From CAZOHG01 sp964579725 (GTDB taxonomy: Bacteria; Zhuqueibacterota; JdFR-76; BMS3Abin05): DNA of 64,000 bases. The translations under genes were made by a program, and so were the position numbers. The first letter of the stretch is position 1, and every line of letters starts with the position of its first letter. Shown piece after piece: positions 33,684-41,610 of this stretch. The stretch lies in NCBI GenBank assembly GCA_964579725.1, contig CAZOHG010000002.1, positions 62,001-126,000 on the forward strand, read 5' to 3'. The notes beneath the pieces were generated by a model, which had not been told where the DNA came from, made no database searches, and worked only from the letters and a program-made list of their open reading frames with translations.

Positions 33684-35813
33684 ATGAAAACAATCCGAGC
33701 ATTTTTACAGACACTGTTTTTAATAGGGATGGCAATGGGAATTTTCTTACCAAATGCTCGGGCGGAAACTATTCACCCCTTGACGCTCGGGGTGTACACC
33801 CTTTCCATTCAACCCGCGCCTTTTAAAATGAGCCTTCTTCAAAATGGGAAAATAGTTTTGAGTGAAAACACAGGGCGAACGGCCTCCCTGTTCTACATTA
33901 CCTCAAAGGGCTTTCAATCGCCCCAAAAATTAAGGAAAATTGTTCAGGAGACGTCCAGCCGATTTCGGGCACTTTACACAACAACGGACGGGCGAACAGC
34001 AGAGATTTCCGTCCGTAAGGGCAAGCACCGCAATTTTGTGGTCACTTTTCGCGTAAAGCCGGCTACCGGCGTGCAAGAATACGGAGAGAAATTTGCCGCT
34101 CCCCCTCGTGAGCATTTTACCGGACTCATGGAACGTGTCCGTGGCACCCGCGACAAAGAGGGCTGGCAGCCGGGTTTAACCACGGGACTGGATTTACGAG
34201 GGGAAAAAGTGTCCATGTTTGTGCGTCCCACGGTAGCAATCTACACCCCGTTTTACCTGTCATCCCGTGGGTACGGGATTTGGGTCAATACCACCTGGCC
34301 GGGGGAGTACGATTTAGGCAAAACAGATCCCAAAACCGTGACCTTTCGTTTTGAGGGGAATGGCAATCTCGTCTACCATATTTTCCCCGGTCCCGACGCC
34401 CAAACGATTCTGGAAAACTACACGGCCGTCGCAGGTCGCACACTTTTGCCGCCCAAATGGTGCTTTTCAACCTGGCGCTGGCGGGACGACCACGTTAATC
34501 TGGACACCCTTTACGACGGAACACCCTACCACGGCCCGATTAATTCCCAGCTTTACGAGGACGTGGCCATGATGGATTCTCTGGACATCCCCTACGGCGT
34601 GTACTGGGTTGACCGCCCCTGGGCCATTGGGCCAAGCGGCTACAGCGATTTCATCTGGGACTCGAACCGCTTTCCCAACGCGGTCAAAATGATTCGCTGG
34701 CTGGCACAAAAAGACAAGAAATTCATGCTCTGGATTGCCCCGTGGGTGATGGGAAAAATGGTGGACGAAGGCATCGAGAAGGGGTATTTTATGCCCGGGA
34801 CAAAGCGCCTTTGGAAAAACGTAAAACGCTCTCACCGCCGAGCGCTGATCGATTTCACCAACCCAAAAGCTGTGGCCTGGTGGCAAAACCATTTAAAAAA
34901 GGTAATTGAAGAAGGGGTTGCGGGATTTAAATTAGACCGTTCGGAAGAAATCGTGCCGGCTTCTCTGGACTTACGCGTACACGACGGCCGCACCACGCGC
35001 GAAGTACACGACGTTTACCCTTTGTTGTATGTCAAAGCCACGTACGGAATCGCCAGTCGCTTGCGGGGGGATGATTTTGTCCTCATGCCGCGCGCCGGAT
35101 ACACGGGTAGCGCCCGGTACGGCACGTTTTGGGGAGGCGACACGGACAACCACCAGTGGGGACTTCGCTCAGCCATTCTGAATGTGCAGCGAGCTTCGCT
35201 CATGGGTTTTCCTATCTGGGGATCGGACACAGGGGGATACCACAAACCAACCTACCGCCAGATTCTGGCGCGCTGGCTGGGATTTAGCTGCTTTACCCCG
35301 ATTATGGAAGTAGGGCCCACTGACAACCGTGCACCGTGGTCCATGCGTTTTGCTCCCCACTACGATACGGAGCTTATTGCCATTTGGCGAACCTACGCCA
35401 AACTGCACACCGCTCTGATGGATTATTCCTACCGTCTGGCCAAGGAAGCCCATGCCACCGGACATCCTCTTGTTCGGCCATTGATTTACAAGGACTTAGC
35501 CGACGAAAAGGCGTGGCAGAACTGGGAAGAATTTTTCTACGGCTCCGATTTCTTGGTAAGACCCGTCTGGCGAAAGGACCAAACAACCGTCAGCGTGTAC
35601 CTTCCGCCGGGCGACTGGCAGGATTATTGGAATCCCGAAAAAATCATTCGCGGCCCCAAGAAAATCACCGTGTCGACGCCTTTGTACAAAACACCCATTT
35701 TTGTACGAAAAGGAGCCGATGTGCCTCGACTTAATTTAGAAAAAATTTACCGGGAATCGTTGAAAATTGCTGCGCGAAAACCCAGGCTCAACGGGAATCC
35801 TAAGCTTTGGTAA
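33684..35813 (+). CDS. GH31 alpha-glucosidase/alpha-xylosidase, secreted
   Basis: 709 residues from the ATG at 33684, which follows AGGAGG at ideal distance; a frame from 33666 would place that site inside the gene. Signal peptide about 1-28. The N-terminal galactose-mutarotase-like domain is followed by the TIM barrel: PKWCFSTWRWRDD, YGVYWVDRPW, nucleophile Asp418 in GFKLDRSEE, candidate acid/base Asp486 in TFWGGDTDNHQW, and FPIWGSDTGGY. The proximal C-terminal beta domain includes VYLPPGDWQDYW, a standard GH31 feature. The enzyme removes alpha-linked glucose, xylose or a related sugar. It is the last gene of the plus-strand glycan region. Confidence 0.93.
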   Translation: MKTIRAFLQTLFLIGMAMGIFLPNARAETIHPLTLGVYTLSIQPAPFKMSLLQNGKIVLSENTGRTASLFYITSKGFQSPQKLRKIVQETSSRFRALYTTTDGRTAEISVRKGKHRNFVVTFRVKPATGVQEYGEKFAAPPREHFTGLMERVRGTRDKEGWQPGLTTGLDLRGEKVSMFVRPTVAIYTPFYLSSRGYGIWVNTTWPGEYDLGKTDPKTVTFRFEGNGNLVYHIFPGPDAQTILENYTAVAGRTLLPPKWCFSTWRWRDDHVNLDTLYDGTPYHGPINSQLYEDVAMMDSLDIPYGVYWVDRPWAIGPSGYSDFIWDSNRFPNAVKMIRWLAQKDKKFMLWIAPWVMGKMVDEGIEKGYFMPGTKRLWKNVKRSHRRALIDFTNPKAVAWWQNHLKKVIEEGVAGFKLDRSEEIVPASLDLRVHDGRTTREVHDVYPLLYVKATYGIASRLRGDDFVLMPRAGYTGSARYGTFWGGDTDNHQWGLRSAILNVQRASLMGFPIWGSDTGGYHKPTYRQILARWLGFSCFTPIMEVGPTDNRAPWSMRFAPHYDTELIAIWRTYAKLHTALMDYSYRLAKEAHATGHPLVRPLIYKDLADEKAWQNWEEFFYGSDFLVRPVWRKDQTTVSVYLPPGDWQDYWNPEKIIRGPKKITVSTPLYKTPIFVRKGADVPRLNLEKIYRESLKIAARKPRLNGNPKLW

Positions 35814-35838
35814 AAATCAGGGAAACGGAATTTTTCTA

Positions 35839-35867
35839 TTGACAAACGGCCTTTTTTTTGCTAAATT
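35839..35867 (+). promoter_or_regulatory. Strong sigma-70 type promoter for the tRNA pair
   Basis: A consensus TTGACA at 35839-35844, a 17-base spacer and TAAATT at 35862-35867. The predicted start near 35874 lies about 30 bases before tRNA-His. Confidence 0.8.
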
Positions 35868-35903
35868 AAAAATCCTTTTGTAGGAGTAAATGGGTGTTTT
35901 CAC

Positions 35904-35978
35904 GGTGGGTATAGCTCAGCTGGTTAGAGCGCCAGGTTGTGGCCCTGGAGGCCGTGGGTTCGAATCCCGCTACCCACC
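35904..35978 (+). tRNA. tRNA-His (GTG anticodon)
   Basis: A full cloverleaf can be drawn: acceptor stem GTGGGTA / TACCCAC (35905-35911 with 35971-35977), anticodon stem CCAGG / CCTGG with loop TTGTGGC and anticodon GTG at 35939-35941, and a T-arm with GGTTCGAAT. A G at 35904 faces discriminator C35978, giving the extra G-1 base specific to histidine tRNAs. CCA is not encoded. Confidence 0.96.
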
Positions 35979-36020
35979 CGCGGGCTATTTTGAAAATATT
36001 TTTACAGCGGTTTTAACCAT

Positions 36021-36093
36021 GTCCCCATCGTCTAGTGGCCTAGGACTCGGGATTTTCGATCCCGCAACAGGGGTTCGACTCCCCTTGGGGACG
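36021..36093 (+). tRNA. tRNA-Glu (TTC anticodon)
   Basis: Acceptor stem GTCCCCA / TGGGGAC (36021-36027 with 36086-36092), discriminator G, anticodon stem CGGGA / TCCCG with loop TTTTCGA and anticodon TTC at 36055-36057, and a T-arm with GGTTCGACT. CCA is not encoded. It lies 42 bases after tRNA-His and shares its promoter and terminator. Confidence 0.96.
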
Positions 36094-36094
36094 C

Positions 36095-36130
36095 AAAAGC
36101 CTCGGGATTTTCAATCTCCGAGGCTTTTTT
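36095..36130 (+). terminator. Rho-independent terminator of the tRNA operon
   Basis: An 11-pair stem, aaaagcctcgg / ccgaggctttt, closed by a 12-base loop and followed by T residues, starts 2 bases after tRNA-Glu. Confidence 0.9.
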
Positions 36131-36282
36131 GTTTTCACCCCTTTCCCCTATTTCACCTCGACACCCCAATTTCCCAAAACCTGTAGCCAGATCGGACCGT
36201 CCAAAGAAAGCTCGAAAAAACAAAAGAACAAATTCCTTGGGTTGTACGCAGGTTTTGCGGATACGTTGAGCCCATTTTTGGG

Positions 36283-36310
36283 TTGCAATTGGCCGAAAAT
36301 TTGTTAAATT
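36283..36310 (+). promoter_or_regulatory. Possible promoter of the DUF5916 gene
   Basis: TTGCAA at 36283-36288, a 16-base spacer and TAAATT at 36305-36310. It lies about 85 bases before the ATG at 36397. The boxes are plausible but the spacing is slightly short. Confidence 0.35.
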
Positions 36311-36396
36311 TAGGGGCATGCACGGGTTTTTGTTTAACCGGAAAACGCTGCATTTGAAACAGCTTCTTCCAGCCAATATGTAATCACTGAGTTTTT

Positions 36397-38988
36397 ATGA
36401 GAAAACAACAACCGTTTCGGGCCAATCTTTTCTTTCTTTTGCTTTTCGGACTCAGTCAAATGGCCTTTGCCCGATCGCAAAAGCACTCCGAATCGGTTCA
36501 AAAAGTATTGGTAGCTTTTCCCTTGGGTTCCGAGCACGTGCAGTTAGACGGCAAACTGACGGAGAAATTCTGGCTAAAAATCCCGGCTACCGACGATTTT
36601 GTTCAACAAGACCCCCGGGAAAACGCTCCCCCTTCTGAAAAAACGCGCGTTCGGGTTGCGTACAATCGGCAGTTTCTTTACGTCGGCATTCAGGCTCTGG
36701 ACTCCCGGCCCGATTTTATTGTGGGGCAGCTTACCCGTCGCGACCAAAATTCTTCTTCCGACTGGCTTGCCGTCATGATCGACAGCTACCACGATTTTCA
36801 GACAGCCTTCTATTTTGCCCTGAACGCTGCCGGGGTACGGATGGACAAACTCATTACGAACGACGGCGATTCGGAAGACCCGAATTGGGACCCCGTCTGG
36901 AACGGAGCGGTTTCCCGAAACAAAACCGGCTGGAGCGCCGAATTCCAAATCCCTTTTAGCCAAATTCGCTTTTCCTCACAAAAAGAACAGGTCTGGGGTT
37001 TTCAGATTTGCCGCAAAATTCAACGGCTGCACGAAATCGACTATTGGTCGCCCGAGCCCAAAGACGCCGCCGGGATTGTGTCTAATTTCGGGGAATTGAG
37101 GGGCCTTGCGGGAATCCCTTCCCCCAAAAAATGGGAACTTTTGCCGTACGGCCTGATTTCCGCCAGTCGCTCCAACCAAAACCCGAACAATCCCTTTAAA
37201 CAGGGCGTTTCCTTTTCCCGAAACGCGGGGATCGATGTGAAGTACGGCCTGACCAGTAATCTGACCCTCAACGCCACGGCCAATCCCGATTTCGGACAGG
37301 TGGAGGCGGATCCGTCTGAATTGAATTTGACGGCGTACGAAACCTATTTTGAAGAGAAGCGTCCCTTTTTTGTGGAGGGCAAGAATATTTTCGACGAAAA
37401 TTTAGCTCTTAGCGGGAATTCGGCCTATTCCGAGAATCTCTTCTACTCCCGACGAATCGGCGGTGCGCCCCACTACCAACCCGCTTCTGTCAATGCTGAT
37501 TCCATTTCGATCCCAAAACAAACCCGCATTTTGGGAGCGGCAAAGATTACGGGAAAAACAAGCAACGGCTGGTCCGTGGGCTTTTTAGATGCGGTCACCG
37601 GCGAAGAAAAAGCTCTCGTACAGGGAAATTCTTACCGGCGGCAGGTGATTGTGGAGCCGCGCACCAATTACGGTGTCGCGCGCCTCATGCGGGATTTTCG
37701 TAACGGCCGCACCTCGGTGGGGGGAATTTTGACCCATGTGAACCGTTCCCTGCCCAATTCGCATTTTTTCTTTTTGCCAAAGCAGGCCACCACAGGTGGA
37801 ATCGATTTGTGGCACCGTTGGGGACACGACACCTACGCCGTGAAATTCTCGCTTTTCGGAAGTTCCGTTTCCGGCCACAAGGAAGCCCTTCAGCGCATTC
37901 AACGCTCGTCAGCACACTATTTTCAGCGTCCCGATGCGAAACATGTCCATTTCGATCCCAATCGTACCCGACTTTCGGGCCTGGCTTCGGTCTTTTTTGT
38001 GGGGAAAATCGCCCAAGGCCACTGGCGCGGCGGAGTGGGGTACGTGACACGAACGCCTGGATTTGAAGCCAATGACATCGGCTACATGCGTCGCGCGGAT
38101 TTTTTGACCGCCTTTTACTGGTCCGGGTTTATTCACTACGCCCCGGGGCGAATTTTCAGAAACTACTCGATTACCCACAACCTTTGGACAACCTACAATT
38201 ACGGGGGGGAGCGCAAGGTTTTGGGCGGCAATGTAAGTACACACTTTCGCTTTTTGAATTACTGGGAAGGCTATTTTCGGCTTGACCGCACTTCCCGCAC
38301 ACTGGATTTTGCCGCCCTTCGGGGCGGGCCTGCCCTGCTTGAACCCGCTCAAACAGCCCTTTGGTTTGGATTTTCGTCGGACAAGCGTCAGCCCACTTCC
38401 TTCACATTGGACGGCGGCTTTCAGCACGACGATAAAATTTCGTGGAATGCTCAGGTGGAACCGGGCATTTTTGTCCGTCCTTCCGGTCGTTTCAATTTTT
38501 CCCTCTCGGCAGCTTATTACCCGACTCTCAATGACTTACAATTTTTCTCCTCCGAAATCGACGGCAAAGGACGGACGATTTACAGACTGGCACAACTCCA
38601 ACAGCGTACGTTGGCCCTGACCCTGCGGCTAAATTACACCCTCACACCCAATCTGAGCATTCAGTTCTACGGCCAACCCTACATTTCGGCAGGCACCTAT
38701 TCCAACTTTAAAGAAGTCACCCGCCCGCGAGCTGCCGATTACGCTGCCCGATTTGAACTGTTGAATGATGACTACTCTTACAGTTTTCATTTCCGGCAGT
38801 TTCGCTCCAATCTGGTGCTGCGTTGGGAATACCGGCCGGGGTCTACACTATTTTTGGTGTGGTCACAAGGACGAACCGGATTATCTTCGGAGAACGGCTT
38901 GCATTTGGGGCCGGATTTCAAAGCGCTTTGGCGGGACAAGGGTGAAGAAGTGCTTTTGCTAAAACTAAACTATTGGCTGACACCGTGA
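36397..38988 (+). CDS. CBM9-like plus DUF5916 outer-membrane protein
   Basis: 863 residues with a signal peptide (about 1-25, ending QMAFA). The first 200 residues form a carbohydrate-binding family 9-like domain (VQLDGKLTEKFWLKIPATD ... LYVGIQALDS ... GWSAEFQIPFSQIRF). The rest is the DUF5916 barrel region, recognisable from NATANPDFGQVEADPSELNL and EEKRPFFVEGKNIF. Proteins of this layout are outer-membrane barrels of unknown role, common in Bacteroidetes and other FCB bacteria and often predicted to handle carbohydrate or peptides. No strong ribosome site precedes the ATG. It is a single-gene unit between the tRNA pair and an acyl-CoA synthetase gene. Confidence 0.88.
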   Translation: MRKQQPFRANLFFLLLFGLSQMAFARSQKHSESVQKVLVAFPLGSEHVQLDGKLTEKFWLKIPATDDFVQQDPRENAPPSEKTRVRVAYNRQFLYVGIQALDSRPDFIVGQLTRRDQNSSSDWLAVMIDSYHDFQTAFYFALNAAGVRMDKLITNDGDSEDPNWDPVWNGAVSRNKTGWSAEFQIPFSQIRFSSQKEQVWGFQICRKIQRLHEIDYWSPEPKDAAGIVSNFGELRGLAGIPSPKKWELLPYGLISASRSNQNPNNPFKQGVSFSRNAGIDVKYGLTSNLTLNATANPDFGQVEADPSELNLTAYETYFEEKRPFFVEGKNIFDENLALSGNSAYSENLFYSRRIGGAPHYQPASVNADSISIPKQTRILGAAKITGKTSNGWSVGFLDAVTGEEKALVQGNSYRRQVIVEPRTNYGVARLMRDFRNGRTSVGGILTHVNRSLPNSHFFFLPKQATTGGIDLWHRWGHDTYAVKFSLFGSSVSGHKEALQRIQRSSAHYFQRPDAKHVHFDPNRTRLSGLASVFFVGKIAQGHWRGGVGYVTRTPGFEANDIGYMRRADFLTAFYWSGFIHYAPGRIFRNYSITHNLWTTYNYGGERKVLGGNVSTHFRFLNYWEGYFRLDRTSRTLDFAALRGGPALLEPAQTALWFGFSSDKRQPTSFTLDGGFQHDDKISWNAQVEPGIFVRPSGRFNFSLSAAYYPTLNDLQFFSSEIDGKGRTIYRLAQLQQRTLALTLRLNYTLTPNLSIQFYGQPYISAGTYSNFKEVTRPRAADYAARFELLNDDYSYSFHFRQFRSNLVLRWEYRPGSTLFLVWSQGRTGLSSENGLHLGPDFKALWRDKGEEVLLLKLNYWLTP

Positions 38989-39011
38989 GAATATTTTCCT
39001 GCGCTAATTGG

Positions 39012-39030
39012 CAGGCGGGGCGCCTGATTT
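39012..39030 (+). terminator. Weak terminator after the DUF5916 gene
   Basis: Stem caggcg-ggg-cgcctg followed by ATTTTC, 23 bases after the stop codon. The stem is short and the T-run is only four bases, so efficiency is uncertain. Confidence 0.4.
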
Positions 39031-39143
39031 TCGACTGTGCGAAAAAGCTTCTCCCCAAAAGTTATTAGTGAAAAGGGGACAACAGTTTTTGAAAACTCAA
39101 TTTCATTGATTCGTATTGATCTCTGACAAATGAGGAGAATCCA

Positions 39144-40802
39144 ATGGGACCCGATCTAAAAAAGCGAACCATTCGTGAATTGATTTACACAAGTTTCCGG
39201 CTGTACGGCGCTCAAAACGCCCTCTCAATGGTAAAAGATTCCCCCTTCACCTATTCCGAATTAGAAGCATTGGTCAAACAAATCGCACGCGTGCTTCAGT
39301 GGAAAAGGCTCAAAAAGGGAGATCGCGTAGCGTTGCTCAGCGAAAACAGTCCCCTTTGGGGAGCTACCTATCTGGCCACCGTCAGTTCGGGGCGTGTGAT
39401 TGTACCGATTTTAACCGAATTTCATCCCACGCAAATCCACCACATTATTCGGAATTCGGGTGCACGCCTGCTGTTTACCACACGGAAATTGGCCTCCAAA
39501 TTAGAAGACGGACGACTGGGAGACCTGGAGTGCATTCTGGCGCTGGACGATTTTGAATTTGAAGTCAATGGTTACCGAAGCAATACCCTGACCAAAGCAA
39601 TTTTGGCCGCCGAGGAAAACACCAAGCAACTGCAAGAATTCCCCCCCGAAGAAGAAGACGTTGCCACCATCATTTACACCTCGGGCACAACCGGAAATTC
39701 AAAGGGCGTTATGTTAACGCATAAAAATATTGTGTCCAATATCATAAGTGCGTCCGGCGTATTGGATGCCGGGACAACCGATCGCTTCCTTTCCATTCTC
39801 CCGCTTTCCCATGCTTACGAGGGGGCCATGGGATTTTTGGCGCCCCTTTATTTGGGTTCAAGCATTTACTACATTGAGGGGCTGCCCACGGCCATGAATC
39901 TTTTGCCCGCCATGCAAAAAATAAAACCTACCATTATGTTGTCCGTCCCGCTTATTATGGAAAAAATTTACAAGAAAAAGGTGCAGGCGGAAATAAAAAA
40001 GAAAAAATTTACCCGCGATTTGTACAGAATCGGCTTTTTCCGCAAATTCTTGCACAAATTGGCAGGGAAAAAACTTTTGGAGGCGTTTGGGGGGCACATG
40101 CGGTTTTTTGTATTTGGCGGCGCCGCTATGATTCCGGAGGTAGAAATTTTCATGCGAGAGGCGCACATCCCGTACACCACGGGCTACGGGCTAACCGAGG
40201 CCTCGCCCCTGCTGACTGCCAATCCCCTTGACAGAGTGAAATTGAACTCGCCCGGGCCTGCCGTTCCAGATGTGACGCTGAAGATTGTGGATGCCGATTC
40301 TACAGGTGTTGGGGAAATCTACGCCAAGGGGCCCAACATCATGAAAGGATACTTCAATAACCCGGAGGCCACCCAAGAGGTGTTAACACCCGACGGATGG
40401 TTGGTGACCGGTGATCGCGGATTTTTGGACGAAGATGGCTACCTTTTCATTAAAGGACGCTCTAAAAACGTCATCGTAGGGCCGAGCGGCGAAAACATTT
40501 TTCCGGAGCAGATTGAGGAAGTCCTGTACGAATCCCCTTACGTGGTGGAAGCCCTCGTTTTAGAACGCGACCGCCGGCTAATCGCCAAGGTTTATTTGGA
40601 TTACGACGTACTTGACCAGGAATTTGCGGGACTTTCGGAGGCCGAAATGAAAGCAAAAATACAGGAAATTCTAAACAATCTCAAACAAACGGTGAACAAA
40701 CGGGTTTCCAGTTTTTCCCGCATTCACGAAATTTACGAACAACCGGAGCCTTTTCAAAAAACACCCACCAAAAAAATTAAGCGGTATTTGTACCAGCAAT
40801 AG
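39144..40802 (+). CDS. Long-chain acyl-CoA synthetase (AMP-forming)
   Basis: 552 residues. The adenylate-forming core motifs are present in order: IIYTSGTTGNSKGVMLTH (about 176-193), TGYGLTEASP (about 346), and GDRGFLDEDGYLFIKGRSKN (about 421-440) at the hinge to the C-terminal lid. The length and the basic helix before the fourth motif fit the FadD15-like long-chain fatty-acid group rather than short-chain enzymes. It activates a fatty acid to its CoA thioester at the inner face of the membrane. The catalytic lysine near the C-terminus is probably in TPTKKIKRYL. GAGGAG precedes the ATG. It has no functional link to its neighbours that I can see. Confidence 0.9.
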   Translation: MGPDLKKRTIRELIYTSFRLYGAQNALSMVKDSPFTYSELEALVKQIARVLQWKRLKKGDRVALLSENSPLWGATYLATVSSGRVIVPILTEFHPTQIHHIIRNSGARLLFTTRKLASKLEDGRLGDLECILALDDFEFEVNGYRSNTLTKAILAAEENTKQLQEFPPEEEDVATIIYTSGTTGNSKGVMLTHKNIVSNIISASGVLDAGTTDRFLSILPLSHAYEGAMGFLAPLYLGSSIYYIEGLPTAMNLLPAMQKIKPTIMLSVPLIMEKIYKKKVQAEIKKKKFTRDLYRIGFFRKFLHKLAGKKLLEAFGGHMRFFVFGGAAMIPEVEIFMREAHIPYTTGYGLTEASPLLTANPLDRVKLNSPGPAVPDVTLKIVDADSTGVGEIYAKGPNIMKGYFNNPEATQEVLTPDGWLVTGDRGFLDEDGYLFIKGRSKNVIVGPSGENIFPEQIEEVLYESPYVVEALVLERDRRLIAKVYLDYDVLDQEFAGLSEAEMKAKIQEILNNLKQTVNKRVSSFSRIHEIYEQPEPFQKTPTKKIKRYLYQQ

Positions 40803-40890
40803 TGCTCGGGTTGAGGTAGAAATAGGAAGCCACTCCGTCGGCTGAAAACGATAAATTCTAATAAAAATAAGACCTCAGTTTAAATTTTTA

Positions 40891-40919
40891 TTGCTTTTTT
40901 TGGAATTGCTTCATATATT
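40891..40919 (+). promoter_or_regulatory. Promoter of the small lipoprotein gene
   Basis: TTGCTT at 40891-40896, a 17-base spacer and TATATT at 40914-40919, about 88 bases before the ATG at 41007. Confidence 0.55.
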
Positions 40920-41006
40920 TTTTTGACCCAAGCACATGAGGAAAAAGTTAGATTGTGTACGGTAAAAAGCTTGCCAAATGAGAAACCTTGGGAAGGAGGT
41001 GTTCAC

Positions 41007-41186
41007 ATGATACGAAAAATGGTGGTGGTCGCATTATTGGTTGCTTTACCGACGTTTGTCTTAAGCTACGGTTGCAGTCAAAAAAAAGAAGCAGCAAAAA
41101 AGGAAACGAAAATCGAGCAGAAAACAGCCCCGGCGGAAACAACGGCTGTTGACACGACTGTTCACGACACAACAGCAACAAAGTAG
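41007..41186 (+). CDS. Very small lipoprotein
   Basis: 59 residues from the ATG at 41007, which follows AAGGAGGTG at ideal spacing; the longer frame from 40923 has none. Signal sequence MIRKMVVVALLVALPTFV with lipobox LSYGC. The mature part is only about 36 residues, rich in Lys, Glu and Thr (KKEAAKKETKIEQK, then Thr/Ala/Val). This recalls entericidin-like or stress-related mini-lipoproteins, but similarity is only in style. It has its own promoter and a strong terminator 184 bases after the stop, so it is a separate, possibly highly expressed unit. Confidence 0.75.
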   Translation: MIRKMVVVALLVALPTFVLSYGCSQKKEAAKKETKIEQKTAPAETTAVDTTVHDTTATK

Positions 41187-41369
41187 TTCCAATTCAATCC
41201 GCCAAAAGGTGGATTTGGCCCATAGCAGTGACTCCCACATGCTGCAATGGAGCGCGCGTTTTTTAAAAACTGACCATTTAGTCGACTTGTTTGCACTGGC
41301 AAACAGGAATGCAGAGGTTGCGGCTATTGGGTCACCGATTCAGCATCCCGGACGGCAAGCTTTTTCAGG
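41187..41369 (+). ncRNA. Long 3' untranslated region, possible small RNA
   Basis: 183 bases between the mini-lipoprotein stop and a strong terminator contain no credible gene. A clear hairpin, gtttgc-actg-gcaaac, lies at 41289-41304. The region has structured-looking GC-rich segments near 41310-41360. I could not match it to any riboswitch or known RNA family. It is either the tail of the lipoprotein mRNA or a separate or processed small RNA. Confidence 0.3.
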
Positions 41370-41398
41370 GAGATCGCGGAAACGCGATCTCTTTTTTT
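41370..41398 (+). terminator. Strong rho-independent terminator
   Basis: A perfect 9-pair stem GAGATCGCG / CGCGATCTC with a GAAA tetraloop, followed by seven T residues. It ends the mini-lipoprotein transcript. The next 212 bases up to 41610 hold no gene. A long-range inverted repeat there pairs catctgaaaa near 41468 with ttttcagatg near 41534. Confidence 0.93.
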
Positions 41399-41610
41399 AT
41401 ATCGGATGAAAGAACAAAAATCGCGGCTACTTTCGGGGCGGAAATTTCCCCGAATAAATGGAACCAGGCATCTGAAAACCGGTCCGAAAAAATCGGCTTA
41501 CGCGTCGAGAGAGCTGCGCAGTGGTTGATTTTTTTTCAGATGAAATTTGCTCCAATAGTGAAGCAGTTACTCAAAGGTTTGGAAAAATTCTGAGGCAATC
41601 GTAGAGGCAC

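Noticed and set aside
41187..41369. Known riboswitch class before the MFS-HEAT gene
   Set aside because: Compared by eye with cyclic-di-GMP, cobalamin, TPP, glycine, fluoride and ZTP core motifs; none fits, and the terminator ends the upstream transcript rather than leading into the transporter.
41291..41593. 100-residue open frame downstream of the mini-lipoprotein
   Set aside because: It runs straight through a strong rho-independent terminator (41370-41398) and has no ribosome site.
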